Origin: Rhodospirillaceae bacterium
GTDB taxonomy: Bacteria; Pseudomonadota; Alphaproteobacteria; Thalassobaculales; Thalassobaculaceae
Reading direction: 5' to 3'
DNA: 64,000 nt
Assembly (NCBI GenBank): GCA_018401495.1
Contig: JAGYJX010000011.1
Location: 124,001-188,000 of the forward strand
Shown: piece after piece, positions 24,801-34,507 of the stretch
Numbering within the stretch: the first letter of the stretch is position 1
How the letters are laid out: each line of letters opens with the position of its first letter
Program-made: the position numbers and the translations under genes
Notes under the pieces: generated by a model
Told to the model about the DNA's origin: nothing
The model's database searches: none
What the model saw: the letters and a program-made list of their open reading frames with translations, nothing else

Positions 24801-27800
24801 GCCGCAGTGGTGCCGCCGGTGCCGCCCCCGCCTCGAGCACCCGGACCGGGCCGCGACGCCCCGGCTCGGCCAGCTTCGCCCGCACCGCCCCGGCCACCCG
24901 CTCGGCGGTGCGCCGGTTCGCGGCGTCGGCCAGCGGATTGCCGCGGTAGAAGCCTTCGACCAGGTCGAGGGCGCCGCCGGGAAAGATCACCTGCGTGCCC
25001 GGCTTCGCCCCGGTCAGCACGGCGACGGTGTCGGCGGTCGCCGCGTCCAGCAGTGCGATGACCCCGGCCAGTCCCGGCTGCGACGCGACCAGCCGAGCCG
25101 CCAGCGCATCCGCCTCGGCGGCGGCCGCGGGATCGGCACTTCGCCAGCGCCGGGCGTCGAGGAACGACCGCAGGGCCGCGAACAGGTTCGCTTGGCCGCC
25201 GGCGATCCCGAGCCGGGCCGCTGCATCGGATGCGAACGCTTCCGGCAGCCATCCGGCGGCGCCGAAGGCGGCGCGGATGCGCAGCACCGCCAGCCGGTCG
25301 AGATCGCCAAGCCCGGCGAGTGCCGGATCCGCGGCCGTGGTCGCCGGCACCGCGGTCAGTGCCTGGGCCCGCGCCTCGGCGAGGGCCGCCGCCACGCTCG
25401 ATACCTCGGTTCCGCGAAGCACCGCGTCCAGTGCCGCCAGTCCCGCCGCGGTGTCCATCGGCAGCAGGCCGATGCGCGCCACCCGCGCCTTGTGCCGCGG
25501 GTCGGCGACCCGGCCGACCTCGCTCCAGTAGCCCCAGGAGACGTGCCGGACATCGGCCCCCTGCAGCGCCGCCAGTTCCGCCGCGGCATGCTGGTAGGCG
25601 CTGCCGGCGGCGTAGTTGGCCTGGCCGGCGTTGCCGGTCAGGCCGAGGATCGATCCGAACACCACCCGGCGCGGCATCGCGGCAGCACCGCGCCGGCGCC
25701 GGAACACCCGGTCGACCACGGCAAAGCCCAGGGCCTTCGGCAGGAAGGCGGCGTCGAATGCCTCCACCGACATCGTCGACGCCGCCGCGTCGGCCAGGAC
25801 CATCTCGCCATGGACCACCGTCCCGACCGGGCCGAGCTCACGCTCCAGATCCGCGACAGCGCGCTCGACCGCGGCCTCGTCGGTGATGTCCGCCGAAGCA
25901 TAGGAGACGGCCACACCCGAGGCCCGCAGCCGGGCACGGATGGCGTCCACGGCCTCGGACGGACGGCGCCCGACGACGCCGATAGCACGGACGCCGGCTT
26001 CCGCGAGATGCGAGACCAGCGCCTCGCCGATGCCGCCGAAGCCGCCGACCAGCAGCCATGCGGCACCCGGATCGGCGCCGCCGCCCGGTCCAGCCGGCGG
26101 CTGGACCGGCATCAGGTGCCGGACAGCAAGCCCCGCCGGCCCGGCCCGCAGCAGGCCGACCTCGGGCGGTACCGGCAGCGTCAGCGCCGCCCGCAGCACC
26201 GTTGAAGCTGCCGGCCCGGCCACCCGAGGCCGTAGGCCTGCAAGGTAGATCCGGTGCTCGGCCGCCACCGAGCGGGCCGCCGCCACGGCGGCCGCGAATG
26301 CCGGATCGCCATCGGGACCCGCCACCACCAGCCGGCATCCGGCCTCGTTGGCGGCGGCCCGCACCGCGAGCTGGATCAGCGGCAGCAGCAGGCCCTGCCC
26401 GAGGGCGCTGGCCGGCGCGCCGGCATGGTCGAACGGCGTCGAGACGACGATGGTCGAGGCCGGGCCGGCCGCTGCGGCGGCGGTCTCGTCGGTCACTGTC
26501 GTGACCTCGGCACAGACGTCGGCGAGCGCTGTGGCGAAGCCACGCGCGGCCTGCGAACACCCGGCGACGTGCAGCACCGGTCCCGGGTCCGGTCGCTCGC
26601 CGGCCGGCACCGGCGTCCAGCCGATCCGGTAGAGCGGCGCCGGCTCGACGCGCTGCCCCGGCGTGGCGCCGCCGGCTGGCTGCGGCAGCCAGTGGCGCTC
26701 GGGCTCGAACGGATAGGGCGGCAGGTCGACCTGCCGGTGCGGGCGCGCGAAGCCGGACCACTCGACCGAGCGGCCCGCGGCCCAGCGCTCGCCCAGCAAC
26801 GCCATCACCGCCGCGTCGAAGCCGGCATCCAGCGGCAGGACGGTCCGCTCCCCCTCGGCGCCTGCGGACACCTCGCCGATGTCGACCGTGTGCTCCACGC
26901 CCATCGGCGGCGGATTGCGGTACCTGCCCGCCCGACCGTGCAGCCAGGCGGCCGGATCGGCGATCTCCGTCAGCGCCAACCATTGCCGGGCGAGGATCGG
27001 CATCGCGCGGTCGATTGCCGCGGGGTCGAGCCGTCCCGGATCGACCGTCGCGGCGAGCACCGCCGGGTCGCCGTCGCCGAGCAGCGCGATGCCGCCGTCG
27101 GGGGACAGCGCGCCGGCGGCCGCGAGATGCGCCAGTTCGTCGAGCCCGGCCGGCAAGGCCGGCCCGGCCTCCGGGATCCCCCAGCGTTCGCAGGTTAGCC
27201 GGCGGGCGACCGCCAGGGCCAGCATGTCGGCCGGCCGCGAAGCCGACGTCGGGTCGGCGCCGAGCACGACCCAGGGATTCAGGAAGCCGCGGTAGGTGCG
27301 ATTGCCGCGGCGAAGCTGCTCCGACTGCTGCAGCAGGCCGGCGCGCACCGCCGCGGTCGGCGGGTCGGCGAGACAGGCCTCGCGCAACCGCCCGAGATAT
27401 CCGGCATCGACCAAGCGCGGCTGCAGGATACGCTCCTCGACGGGATCGTAGACCGCATGGGTCGGCCGACGGACCCGCGGTGTCGGCCGCCGCCCTTCGC
27501 CGGTGGCGAGCACCGCGTCGGCGAGCCCGAGCACCCCGGTCGCGGTCAGCACGGCCCATCGTCCGAGCCCTTCGCCATAGACGAGGTCGGGGGCAAGGCC
27601 GGCGTCGAGCAGCAATCCGGCGAGGGCGTGCAGCCGGGCCAGCGCCACCAGGCGCGACGACCGGCGGATCCCGCTCGCCCGCACCTCCGCCTCGGCCAGC
27701 ACCGCCCGCTCGGCGAGGTCCGGTAGATCCCGCGCCATCGCACTCCAGCGGGTCTCGGACAGCGCGTCCACCGGACCGACCCTGAGCATCAGGCGGCGGG

Positions 27801-29352
27801 AGCGGACCGCATCCGCCGGCCCACCGGCCAGCGCCGCGGCGATCTCCGGCCAGTCCGTGACCATCGCCGCAAACCGCACCGGCAGGGTCGAGCGCCGCAG
27901 CATCAGCGTCTGGCACAGGTCCGACGGCGTCGCACCGTCCGCCTGGGCGTCTGGCAGCCAGCGGGCGATCGCATCCAGTGATCGGCGCAGGGCGGCCGCA
28001 CTCGCCGCCGAGACCAGCAGCGGCTGCGCCCGCCCAGGCGCGCGCGCGGCACCGGCGCGCCGCGGTGCCGCAGCCTGCGGTGCGGCCCCGACGATCGCGT
28101 GCCCGTTGGCGCCGCCGAACCCGAAGGAGCTGAGGCCGGCAACCGGCGGTTCGACGGCCCAAGGTGCCGCCTCGGTCACCGGCCGGATCGGCCCGTTCGC
28201 CATATCGATCAACGGGTTGACGGCCTGCAGGCCGGCGGTCGGCAGCAGGGTCCGCCGCTCCAGCATCAGCACCAGCTTGACCAAGCCGGCGAGGCCGGCG
28301 GCCGCCTCCAGATGGCCGACGTTGGACTTGATCGATCCGATGCCGCAGACGGCGTCCGGAGCGCGCGCGCCGAGCACCGCCGCCAGGGCCGCGACCTCGA
28401 TCGGATCGCCGAGCGGCGTGCCCGTGCCATGCGCCTCGACATAGGAGACGGCGGCGGCATCGACACCGGCGGCGGCGAGTGCCGCCTCGATCACACGCCG
28501 CTGCGACGCGACGCTGGGTGCTGTGATCCCCCGCGACGGTCCGACATGGTTCACGGCCGAGCCGAGCAGCCGCGCCCGCTCGCGCAGGCCGCGGGCCGCC
28601 ACCTCGCCGGTCCGGGCCAGCAGGACCGCCACCGCGCCCTCGCCCTGCACATAGCCGTCGGCGCCGGCGTCGAAGCTGCGGCAGACACCGTCCGGACTCA
28701 GCATCCGGGCCTGCGAGAAGGAGACCGAGCGCCAGGGATTGATCAGGGCGTTCGCGGCCACCACCATCGCCAGTTCGCACTCGCCGGCCAGCAGCGACCG
28801 CCGGGCGGCGTGCAGGGCGACCAGCGACGACGCGCAGGCGGCGTCCAGCGTGAAGCTCGGCCCGGTCCAGTGGAAGGCGTTCGAGACGCGGTTGGCCAGC
28901 AGTGCGCCATAGCTGCCGAGTGCCGAGAAGCCATCCACGTCACGGCCCGGGGCGGCGGCGTTCTGCAGGTAGTCGCTGGCCATGATTCCGGCGAACACTC
29001 CGACCGACCGGCCGCGCAGATCCTCGCGGCGCAGGCCGGCGTTCTCGATGCAGTGCCACGCCTCCTCGAGCACCAGGCGCTGTTGCGGATCCATCGCCCG
29101 CGCCTCGCGTGCCGAGACCCCGAAGAACCCGGCGTCGAACCGGTCGATGCCGTCGAGGAAGCCGCCCTGCGCCATCACGGTGCGGTTCGGCGCGCCATGC
29201 CGCGGATCATGCAGGGCGGGGCCGTCCCAGCGATCGGGCGGAATCGGCGTCAGCGCGGTGCCCCGGCGCGCCAGCAGATCCAGCAGGGCGGCCTCGTCGC
29301 CGGCACCCGGCAGCCTGAACGCCATCCCGACGATCGCGACGGTGTCCACCAT
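18835..29352 (-). CDS. hybrid PKS-NRPS B (KS-AT0-KR-MT-ACP-KS-ACP-Cy-A-PCP)
   Basis: Megasynthase of 3505 aa after repair. Order: KS (29345-28080; DAACASSL, EAHGTGT, KSNVGHL), an AT-like stretch whose nucleophile motif is GEGLG (near 27565) so catalytically dead, KR (VGGFGGIG near 26035; SILGLTGNAGQANY), C-methyltransferase (LEAGGGTGG near 24820), ACP (GLDSIL near 24135), a variant KS (23960-22745; DLACASGL, EAHGVGT, LGHG), ACP (GMDSIL near 22310), heterocyclization domain with DxxxxD (DLLIID near 21745) in place of HHxxxDG, adenylation domain (FTSGSTGEPKG; specificity residues read DLYNMSLIW, one change from the cysteine code DLYNLSLIW), and PCP (GADSLS near 19105). Inferred role: cysteine incorporation and cyclisation to a thiazoline, then hand-over to KS1 of A1. 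ATG follows GGAAGG. Frameshifts: missing base in the C run 24825-24829 and extra base in 22705-22709; repair gives exactly 3506 codons. Confidence 0.94.
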
Positions 29353-29563
29353 GCTGCCCTTCCGCCGGCCTCCCGCCCGCCGCCTCGCAAGGCACCGGGT
29401 CGGCCCGGCAACGCTAGCCCGGCCGGGCATGCCGGGCAACGACAACCAAAGATAATCCCGGCGCGAACCGGCGGGCGGCCCCCACAGCGCCGTGACAGGC
29501 TTTTCGAATCAAGGAATAGTGGACCCGGCCGGACCGGCGTCCGGATGCAGCGAGTTCAGGCCG
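29353..29563. promoter_or_regulatory. divergent intergenic region between gene B and pfaD-like gene
   Basis: The 211 bp between the two divergent start codons must hold promoters for both the megasynthase arm and the pfaD-P450 operon. It contains a less GC-rich patch (29495-29520). I see no convincing -35/-10 pair or operator. If the pfaD-like gene starts at the earlier GTG (29492) the region is shorter. Confidence 0.35.
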
Positions 29564-30982
29564 ATGCGCGACGACGTTCCTTCGATCCGTCCCGAGGCGC
29601 TCGGCGACCCGGGCTTCCTGTCGGACCACGGGCTCCGCCTTGCCTACGCGGCCGGCGGCATGGTGAAGGGCATATCCTCGCGGCCCCTGGTGGAGCGGAT
29701 GGCCCGGGCGCGCCTGCTGGCGTATTTCGGGGCCGGCGGGCTGAACGCGGATGCGGTCGAGGCGGCGGTCGCCAGCCTGTCACGGGCGCTCGGCCCCGAC
29801 AGTCCCTGGGGCGTCAACTTCCTCCACAACTTCGTGTTGCCTGCGGCCGAGGAGCAGGTGGTCGACATCCTGCTGCGGCACGATGTCCGGCGGATCGAGG
29901 CATCCGCCTTCATCATGCCGACGCCGGCCCTCGCGCGGTATCGGATCACCGGCCTGGCGGCCGGCCCCGGCGGCTCGGTGCTACGCCGCCACCGGGTGCT
30001 GGCCAAGCTGTCGCGCAGCGAGGTGGCGCGCGGCTTCCTGGCCCCGGTCGAGCCGGAGATCGTGGCCGGGCTGCTGGCGCGCGGCGCCATATCCGAAGAG
30101 CAGGCGCGGCTGGCGGAGCGCGTGCCGCTGGCCGACGACATCGTGGTGGAGGCGGATTCCGGCGGCCACACCGACAAGCGGGTGGCCCTCGCCCTGCTCC
30201 CGGCGATCCGGCGGCTGCGCGACGCCGCCGCTTCCGGCTTTCCCCCGGCCGCCCGGGTGCGGGTCGGACTGGCGGGCGGCATTGGCGCCCCTGAGGCGGT
30301 GGCGGCGGCCTTCGTGCTCGGGGCCGACTTCGTGATGACCGGCTCGATCAACCAGGCCACGGTCGAGGCCGGGACCAGCGACACCGTCAAGGACATGCTG
30401 CAGGCGGCCGGGCCGCAGGACTGCGAGATGGCGCCCGCCGGCGACATGTTCGAGATCGGCACCCGGATCCAGGTGCTGCGCCGCGGCACGCTGTTCGCGG
30501 CCCGCGGCAACCGGCTCTACGAGCTGTATCGCCGGCTGCCGTCGCTCGATGCCCTGGAGCCGGCGGAGCGCCGGGACATCGAGACGAGGTTCACGGGCCG
30601 CCCGCTGGAGGCGGTCTGGGCGGAGACCGCCGCCCACTACGCCGCGGTGGCGCCTGCCGAGCTCGCCGAGGCCGAGGCGAACCCGAAGAAGAAGATGGCG
30701 ATGGTGTTCCGATGGTACTTTATCCACACAAACCGCCTCGCCCTGGACGGCGACCCGGCCCACAAGAGCAATTTCCAGATCCACTGCGGACCCGCAATGG
30801 CGGCCTGCAACGCCTGGCTGCGCGGCACCATGATGGAGTCCTGGCGCGCCCGGCATGTCGACGTGCTGGCCGACCGGCTGATGCAGGACGCAGCGTCGCA
30901 CCTGCAGGAGCGGTTGTCGCTGTGGACCCGCCAGGGCGATGCCGGTGCGCCCGCCCGGGCGGCGATCGGAGCGGAGCGATGA
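29564..30982 (+). CDS. PfaD-type trans-acting enoyl reductase
   Basis: FMN-dependent enoyl reductase of the PfaD / nitropropane-dioxygenase-like family, 472 aa, which in trans-AT clusters reduces ACP-bound enoyl intermediates in trans. Family features: HGLRLAYAAGGMVKGI near the N-terminus, WGVNFLHN, EADSGGHTDKR (flavin region, about residues 195-205), GLAGGIGAPEAVAAAF and FVMTGSINQATVEAGTSD, then the C-terminal helical part with KKKMAMVFRWYF. No ER domain is seen inside the PKS genes, so this protein would supply enoyl reduction. ATG at 29564 fits the family N-terminus; an in-frame GTG at 29492 would add 24 residues. First gene of a plus-strand operon; it overlaps the next gene by ATGA. Confidence 0.92.
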   Translation: MRDDVPSIRPEALGDPGFLSDHGLRLAYAAGGMVKGISSRPLVERMARARLLAYFGAGGLNADAVEAAVASLSRALGPDSPWGVNFLHNFVLPAAEEQVVDILLRHDVRRIEASAFIMPTPALARYRITGLAAGPGGSVLRRHRVLAKLSRSEVARGFLAPVEPEIVAGLLARGAISEEQARLAERVPLADDIVVEADSGGHTDKRVALALLPAIRRLRDAAASGFPPAARVRVGLAGGIGAPEAVAAAFVLGADFVMTGSINQATVEAGTSDTVKDMLQAAGPQDCEMAPAGDMFEIGTRIQVLRRGTLFAARGNRLYELYRRLPSLDALEPAERRDIETRFTGRPLEAVWAETAAHYAAVAPAELAEAEANPKKKMAMVFRWYFIHTNRLALDGDPAHKSNFQIHCGPAMAACNAWLRGTMMESWRARHVDVLADRLMQDAASHLQERLSLWTRQGDAGAPARAAIGAER

Positions 30983-32325
30983 CGGCGACGAGCCCTTCTG
31001 CCGACGCCCGCACGGCACTGCCGCCGGGGCCGCGCTTCGCCCTGCCGAGCCGGATCCGCTACCTGCGCGATCCGATCGCACTGTTCGCCGACGCCCGCCG
31101 GCGCTACGGCGACCCGTTCACCGTGACCACCACCATGCCGACCGTGTTCACCGCCGATCCGGTCGGGGTGAAGCAGATCTTCACGGCGGCGACCGAGCAT
31201 TTCCGGCCGCTGCAGATGGAGGCCCAGAAGCGCGTGCTGGGCCGCTCGTTCACCGGGCATTCCGGGCCGGAGCACCGCCGGCAGCGTGCGGTGATGGCGC
31301 CGGGACTGCGGGCCGACGCCCTGCAGCGGCTGGCGGCACAGATGGTCGACGCGACGCTCCAGCACATCCGGGGGTGGCGGCCCGGGGCCGAGCTGGACCT
31401 CGTGGACGAGGGCATGGCGATCGCGCTGGAGATCATCATCCGGGCGCTGTTCAGTGTCGACGACCGGCCCGGCATCGAGGTGCGCAAGGCGGCGGTGCGC
31501 GACTTCTCGCGGTCGCTGAGCGACAAGGCGTTCCTGGCGACGTCGATGATGGGCCTGCTGAACCCGGCGTTTCCCGGCCAGGCGACGTTCATCCGCAGCC
31601 GGCAGCGGCTGCAGGACCTGTTGTTCGAGACGATCCGCGATATCAGGGCGGAGCCCGGCCGGCACACCGGCCTGCTGGCGCTGATGGCGACGGCCACTCG
31701 CGAGGACGGCTCGCCGGCCTTCGACGACGAGGAGATCGCCGACAACATGATCACCATGCTGATCGCCGGTCACGAGACCTCGGCGCTCAGCTTCGGCTGG
31801 ACCGTGCAGGCGGTTCTGGCCGACCCGGCGATCCACGCGCGCCTGGCCGAGGAGCTGGCCCCGGTCGACCTGGTCGCGAACCCCAACGCCGTCCACACCC
31901 TGCCCTACCTGAACGCGGTGGTGAAGGAGGTGCTGCGGTTCTGGACGCCGGTCCCCGACGTGCTGCGGGTGGTGGCCGAGCCGCTCGAGCTGAAGGGCTG
32001 GACGATCCCCTCCGGGACCCAGGTCTGCGCCTGCGTGTGGCTGACCCATTTCGACCCGGAGATCTACGACGATCCCTGGCGGTTCGACCCGGGTCGCTTC
32101 GTGGAACGTCGCTACACCGCCTTCGAGTACTATCCGTTCGGCGGCGGCGAGCGGGTCTGCGTCGGCAACACCTTCGCGCCGATGGAGTTGAAGGTGCTGC
32201 TCGCCACGGTGATCAAGTCCTGCCGCATCGAACTGCACGACACCGCCTTCCCCAGGCATGTCCGGACCGGCTTTCTGCTGGGTCCGAAGACGCCGCTGCG
32301 GGCCCGATATCTGGGTCCGGCATGA
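30979..32325 (+). CDS. cytochrome P450 (first)
   Basis: Haem monooxygenase of 448 aa, probably hydroxylating or epoxidising the polyketide during or after assembly. Seen in the sequence: proline-rich N-terminus PPGPRF, I-helix AGHETSAL (about residue 263), K-helix EVLRFW (ExxR), and haem-binding loop FGGGERVCVG with the thiolate Cys (about residue 395). There is no N-terminal membrane anchor, as usual for soluble bacterial P450s. It starts inside the stop of the PfaD-like gene (ATGA) and overlaps the second P450 the same way, so the three are translationally coupled. The substrate cannot be read from the sequence. Confidence 0.95.
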   Translation: MTATSPSADARTALPPGPRFALPSRIRYLRDPIALFADARRRYGDPFTVTTTMPTVFTADPVGVKQIFTAATEHFRPLQMEAQKRVLGRSFTGHSGPEHRRQRAVMAPGLRADALQRLAAQMVDATLQHIRGWRPGAELDLVDEGMAIALEIIIRALFSVDDRPGIEVRKAAVRDFSRSLSDKAFLATSMMGLLNPAFPGQATFIRSRQRLQDLLFETIRDIRAEPGRHTGLLALMATATREDGSPAFDDEEIADNMITMLIAGHETSALSFGWTVQAVLADPAIHARLAEELAPVDLVANPNAVHTLPYLNAVVKEVLRFWTPVPDVLRVVAEPLELKGWTIPSGTQVCACVWLTHFDPEIYDDPWRFDPGRFVERRYTAFEYYPFGGGERVCVGNTFAPMELKVLLATVIKSCRIELHDTAFPRHVRTGFLLGPKTPLRARYLGPA

Positions 32326-33635
32326 CCGGCCTGCCGCCGGGGCCACGCGGGCTGCTCGGGCCGCTGGCCCGGTTCGCCCGCGATCCGGTCGGTGCGCACC
32401 AGGCGTTCCGCGAGCGTTACGGCGACCCGTTCACGCTGCGCCTGCCGGGGATGCGGATGGTGGTGACCGGCGACGCCGCGACGATCCGGCGCGTGCTGTC
32501 GCTGCCGGCCGAAGCCTTCACGGTGCTCGACATCGGCTCCGAGGTGATGGGGGAGTACGCGCTGATCCGGCTCGACGGCCCGGCCCACGCGGCCGCGCGC
32601 CGGCAGGCCGCGCCGCTGGTCATGAACCCGCTGCGCGGCGACAACGGGCGGGTCATCCAGGACATCGCGCGCCGCACCTTCGCGGAGGCCGCCCGCCGTC
32701 CGGTTCGGATGATCGACCTTGCCAAGGCGCTGACGCTGGAGGTCATCCTGCGCAGCGTGCTCGGGCCGATCGACCGGGAGGCGCTGCACCGCTTCGCCGG
32801 CGCCTATGCCGCATTGCAGTCGCGGGCGAGCTTCCTGCTGCATTTCGTCCCGGCGCTGCAATGGGACCTGGGACCCTGGTCGCCCTGGGGCCGGATCCGC
32901 CGGGCGCGCGCGGCGGTCGACCGGATCATCGCCGACGCCATCGCGCGCGCCGCCGCGTCGGGCGAGGAGCCGCTCGGGCCGATCGCCCGGGAGGCGGCCG
33001 TGGCGGGCGACCCGGCGCTCGGCACCGAGGCGCTGCGCCACCAGATGTTCACGCTGCTGTCGGCCGGCCACGCCTCGACCGCCCAGGCGCTCGCCTGGAC
33101 GGCGTGGCAGGTGTTCTCCGACCGGGCGGTGCTGGCGCGGCTGCGCGGCGAGGTCGACGGCACCAACGAGCCCGGCCGGCTGGTCCGCCTGGACTACCTG
33201 GACGCGATCTGCCGGGAGGTGCTGCGGCTGCACCCGATCGGCCCGGTGATCGGCCGCAAGCTCGCCCTGCCGCTGGAGATCAGCGGCTGGACTCTCGCGC
33301 CTGGCACGGTGGTCGGCCTGTCGGTCGGGCTCGCCCACACCGACCCGCAGGCGTTCCCGGACGCCGGCCGGTTCCAGCCCGAGCGGTTCCTGTCCGGCGA
33401 CCGCACGCCGCAGGACCGTGCCATCCCGTTCGGCGGCGGCGTGCGGCATTGCCTGGGGGCCAATCTCGGACTCGCGGAGATGAAGCTGGCGCTCGCCGAG
33501 CTGGTGCGGGACTGGGACGTCCAGCTGGGCGACGCAACCCGGCCGGCCCACCGCCTGATCGACGCCGTCGCCGGCCCGGCGGGCGGTGTGCCGCTGCAGC
33601 TGGAGCCGCGCCAGCAAGGTGGCGCCGGTCAGTAG
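32322..33635 (+). CDS. cytochrome P450 (second)
   Basis: Second haem monooxygenase, 437 aa. Motifs: N-terminal PPGPRGLLGP, I-helix AGHASTAQ (about residue 246), K-helix EVLRLH, and haem loop FGGGVRHCLG with the thiolate Cys (about residue 381). It shares the family fold with the upstream P450 but differs clearly in most of its sequence, so a recent duplication is unlikely and a different position of attack is probable (inference). It is the last gene of the pfaD-P450-P450 operon, and its end overlaps the end of the convergent AT gene by 7 bp. No ferredoxin or reductase gene is nearby, so redox partners must come from elsewhere. Confidence 0.95.
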   Translation: MTGLPPGPRGLLGPLARFARDPVGAHQAFRERYGDPFTLRLPGMRMVVTGDAATIRRVLSLPAEAFTVLDIGSEVMGEYALIRLDGPAHAAARRQAAPLVMNPLRGDNGRVIQDIARRTFAEAARRPVRMIDLAKALTLEVILRSVLGPIDREALHRFAGAYAALQSRASFLLHFVPALQWDLGPWSPWGRIRRARAAVDRIIADAIARAAASGEEPLGPIAREAAVAGDPALGTEALRHQMFTLLSAGHASTAQALAWTAWQVFSDRAVLARLRGEVDGTNEPGRLVRLDYLDAICREVLRLHPIGPVIGRKLALPLEISGWTLAPGTVVGLSVGLAHTDPQAFPDAGRFQPERFLSGDRTPQDRAIPFGGGVRHCLGANLGLAEMKLALAELVRDWDVQLGDATRPAHRLIDAVAGPAGGVPLQLEPRQQGGAGQ

Positions 33636-34507
33636 CGCCGCGCCATGTTGACCGGCAACTCGGCCTTGCGGATGTCCGCGATCAGCCGGGTCAGGACCGT
33701 GCCGTGGCCGATCTCCTCGAACTCCGGCTCGGTCTCCTGCAGCAGGTACTGTATCGACTCCACCCAGCGCACCGGATGGTCGATCTGCTGCACCAGCCCA
33801 TGGGCGATCTCGTCGTCGCGATATGGCAGGGCGGTCAGGTTGGAGATCACCGGGATCATCAGCGGGCCGAGGCGGAAGCCGGCGATGAACGCCCCGAACG
33901 CCTCCTTGGTCGGCCGCATGTAGCGCGAGTGGAAGGCGGTCCGCACGTTCAGGGGGATCACCCGCGCGCCCGGCCGGGCCTCGAAGGCCGGCGCCACCCG
34001 CTCCAGGTCCTCGGTCGGGCCGGCCAGCACGGCCTGGGCCGGCGCGTTGTGATTGGCGACGTCGACCGTGGCGACCCCGGTCTCGGCGAGCAGTTCGCGG
34101 ATCGTCTCGATGTCCAGGCCGATCACGGCGGCCATGCCGCCGCCCGAGGCCTCGCCCATCAGCGCGCCGCGGCGCTGGACCAGCCGCAGGCCCTCGGCGA
34201 ACGAGAACGCCTCGGCGGCGAGCAGGGCGTTGTACTCGCCGAGGCTGTGGCCGGCCACGAACTCCGGTGTGTCGCCCAGGTCCTCGACCCGCGCCATGTA
34301 GGCGAGCGCACCGACCACGTACAGCGCCGGCTGCGTGAACTGCGTCCGCGACAGGTCGCCGTCCGGGTCCTCCAGGCAGCGCGTGCGAACCGAATATCCG
34401 AGGATCTCGTCGGCCTCCGCCACGCGGTCCGGGAAGCGCGCGAACAGGTCCCTGCCCATGCCCTTGGCCTGCGACCCCTGTCCCGGGAAAACGAAGATCC
34501 GCGTCAT
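33629..34507 (-). CDS. trans-acting malonyl-CoA:ACP acyltransferase
   Basis: Stand-alone acyltransferase of 292 aa (FabD-like) that loads malonyl units onto the AT-less PKS modules. Motifs: FPGQGSQAKGMG at the N-terminus, nucleophile motif GHSLGEYNAL (about residue 88), the carboxylate-binding Arg in QRRGALM (about 115), and AFHSRYM with the catalytic His (about 198). AFHS agrees with malonyl rather than methylmalonyl specificity. It is last in the minus-strand operon; its ATG overlaps the stop of the preceding acyl-hydrolase gene (ATGA). It serves genes B, A1 and A2, none of which has a working AT. Confidence 0.93.
   Translation of the reverse strand: MTRIFVFPGQGSQAKGMGRDLFARFPDRVAEADEILGYSVRTRCLEDPDGDLSRTQFTQPALYVVGALAYMARVEDLGDTPEFVAGHSLGEYNALLAAEAFSFAEGLRLVQRRGALMGEASGGGMAAVIGLDIETIRELLAETGVATVDVANHNAPAQAVLAGPTEDLERVAPAFEARPGARVIPLNVRTAFHSRYMRPTKEAFGAFIAGFRLGPLMIPVISNLTALPYRDDEIAHGLVQQIDHPVRWVESIQYLLQETEPEFEEIGHGTVLTRLIADIRKAELPVNMARRY

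Noticed and set aside
25838..28780. 980-codon minus-strand frame overlapping gene B
   Set aside because: Same strand but a shifted frame of the KS-AT0-KR region; Arg/Gly/Ala-rich with no motifs.
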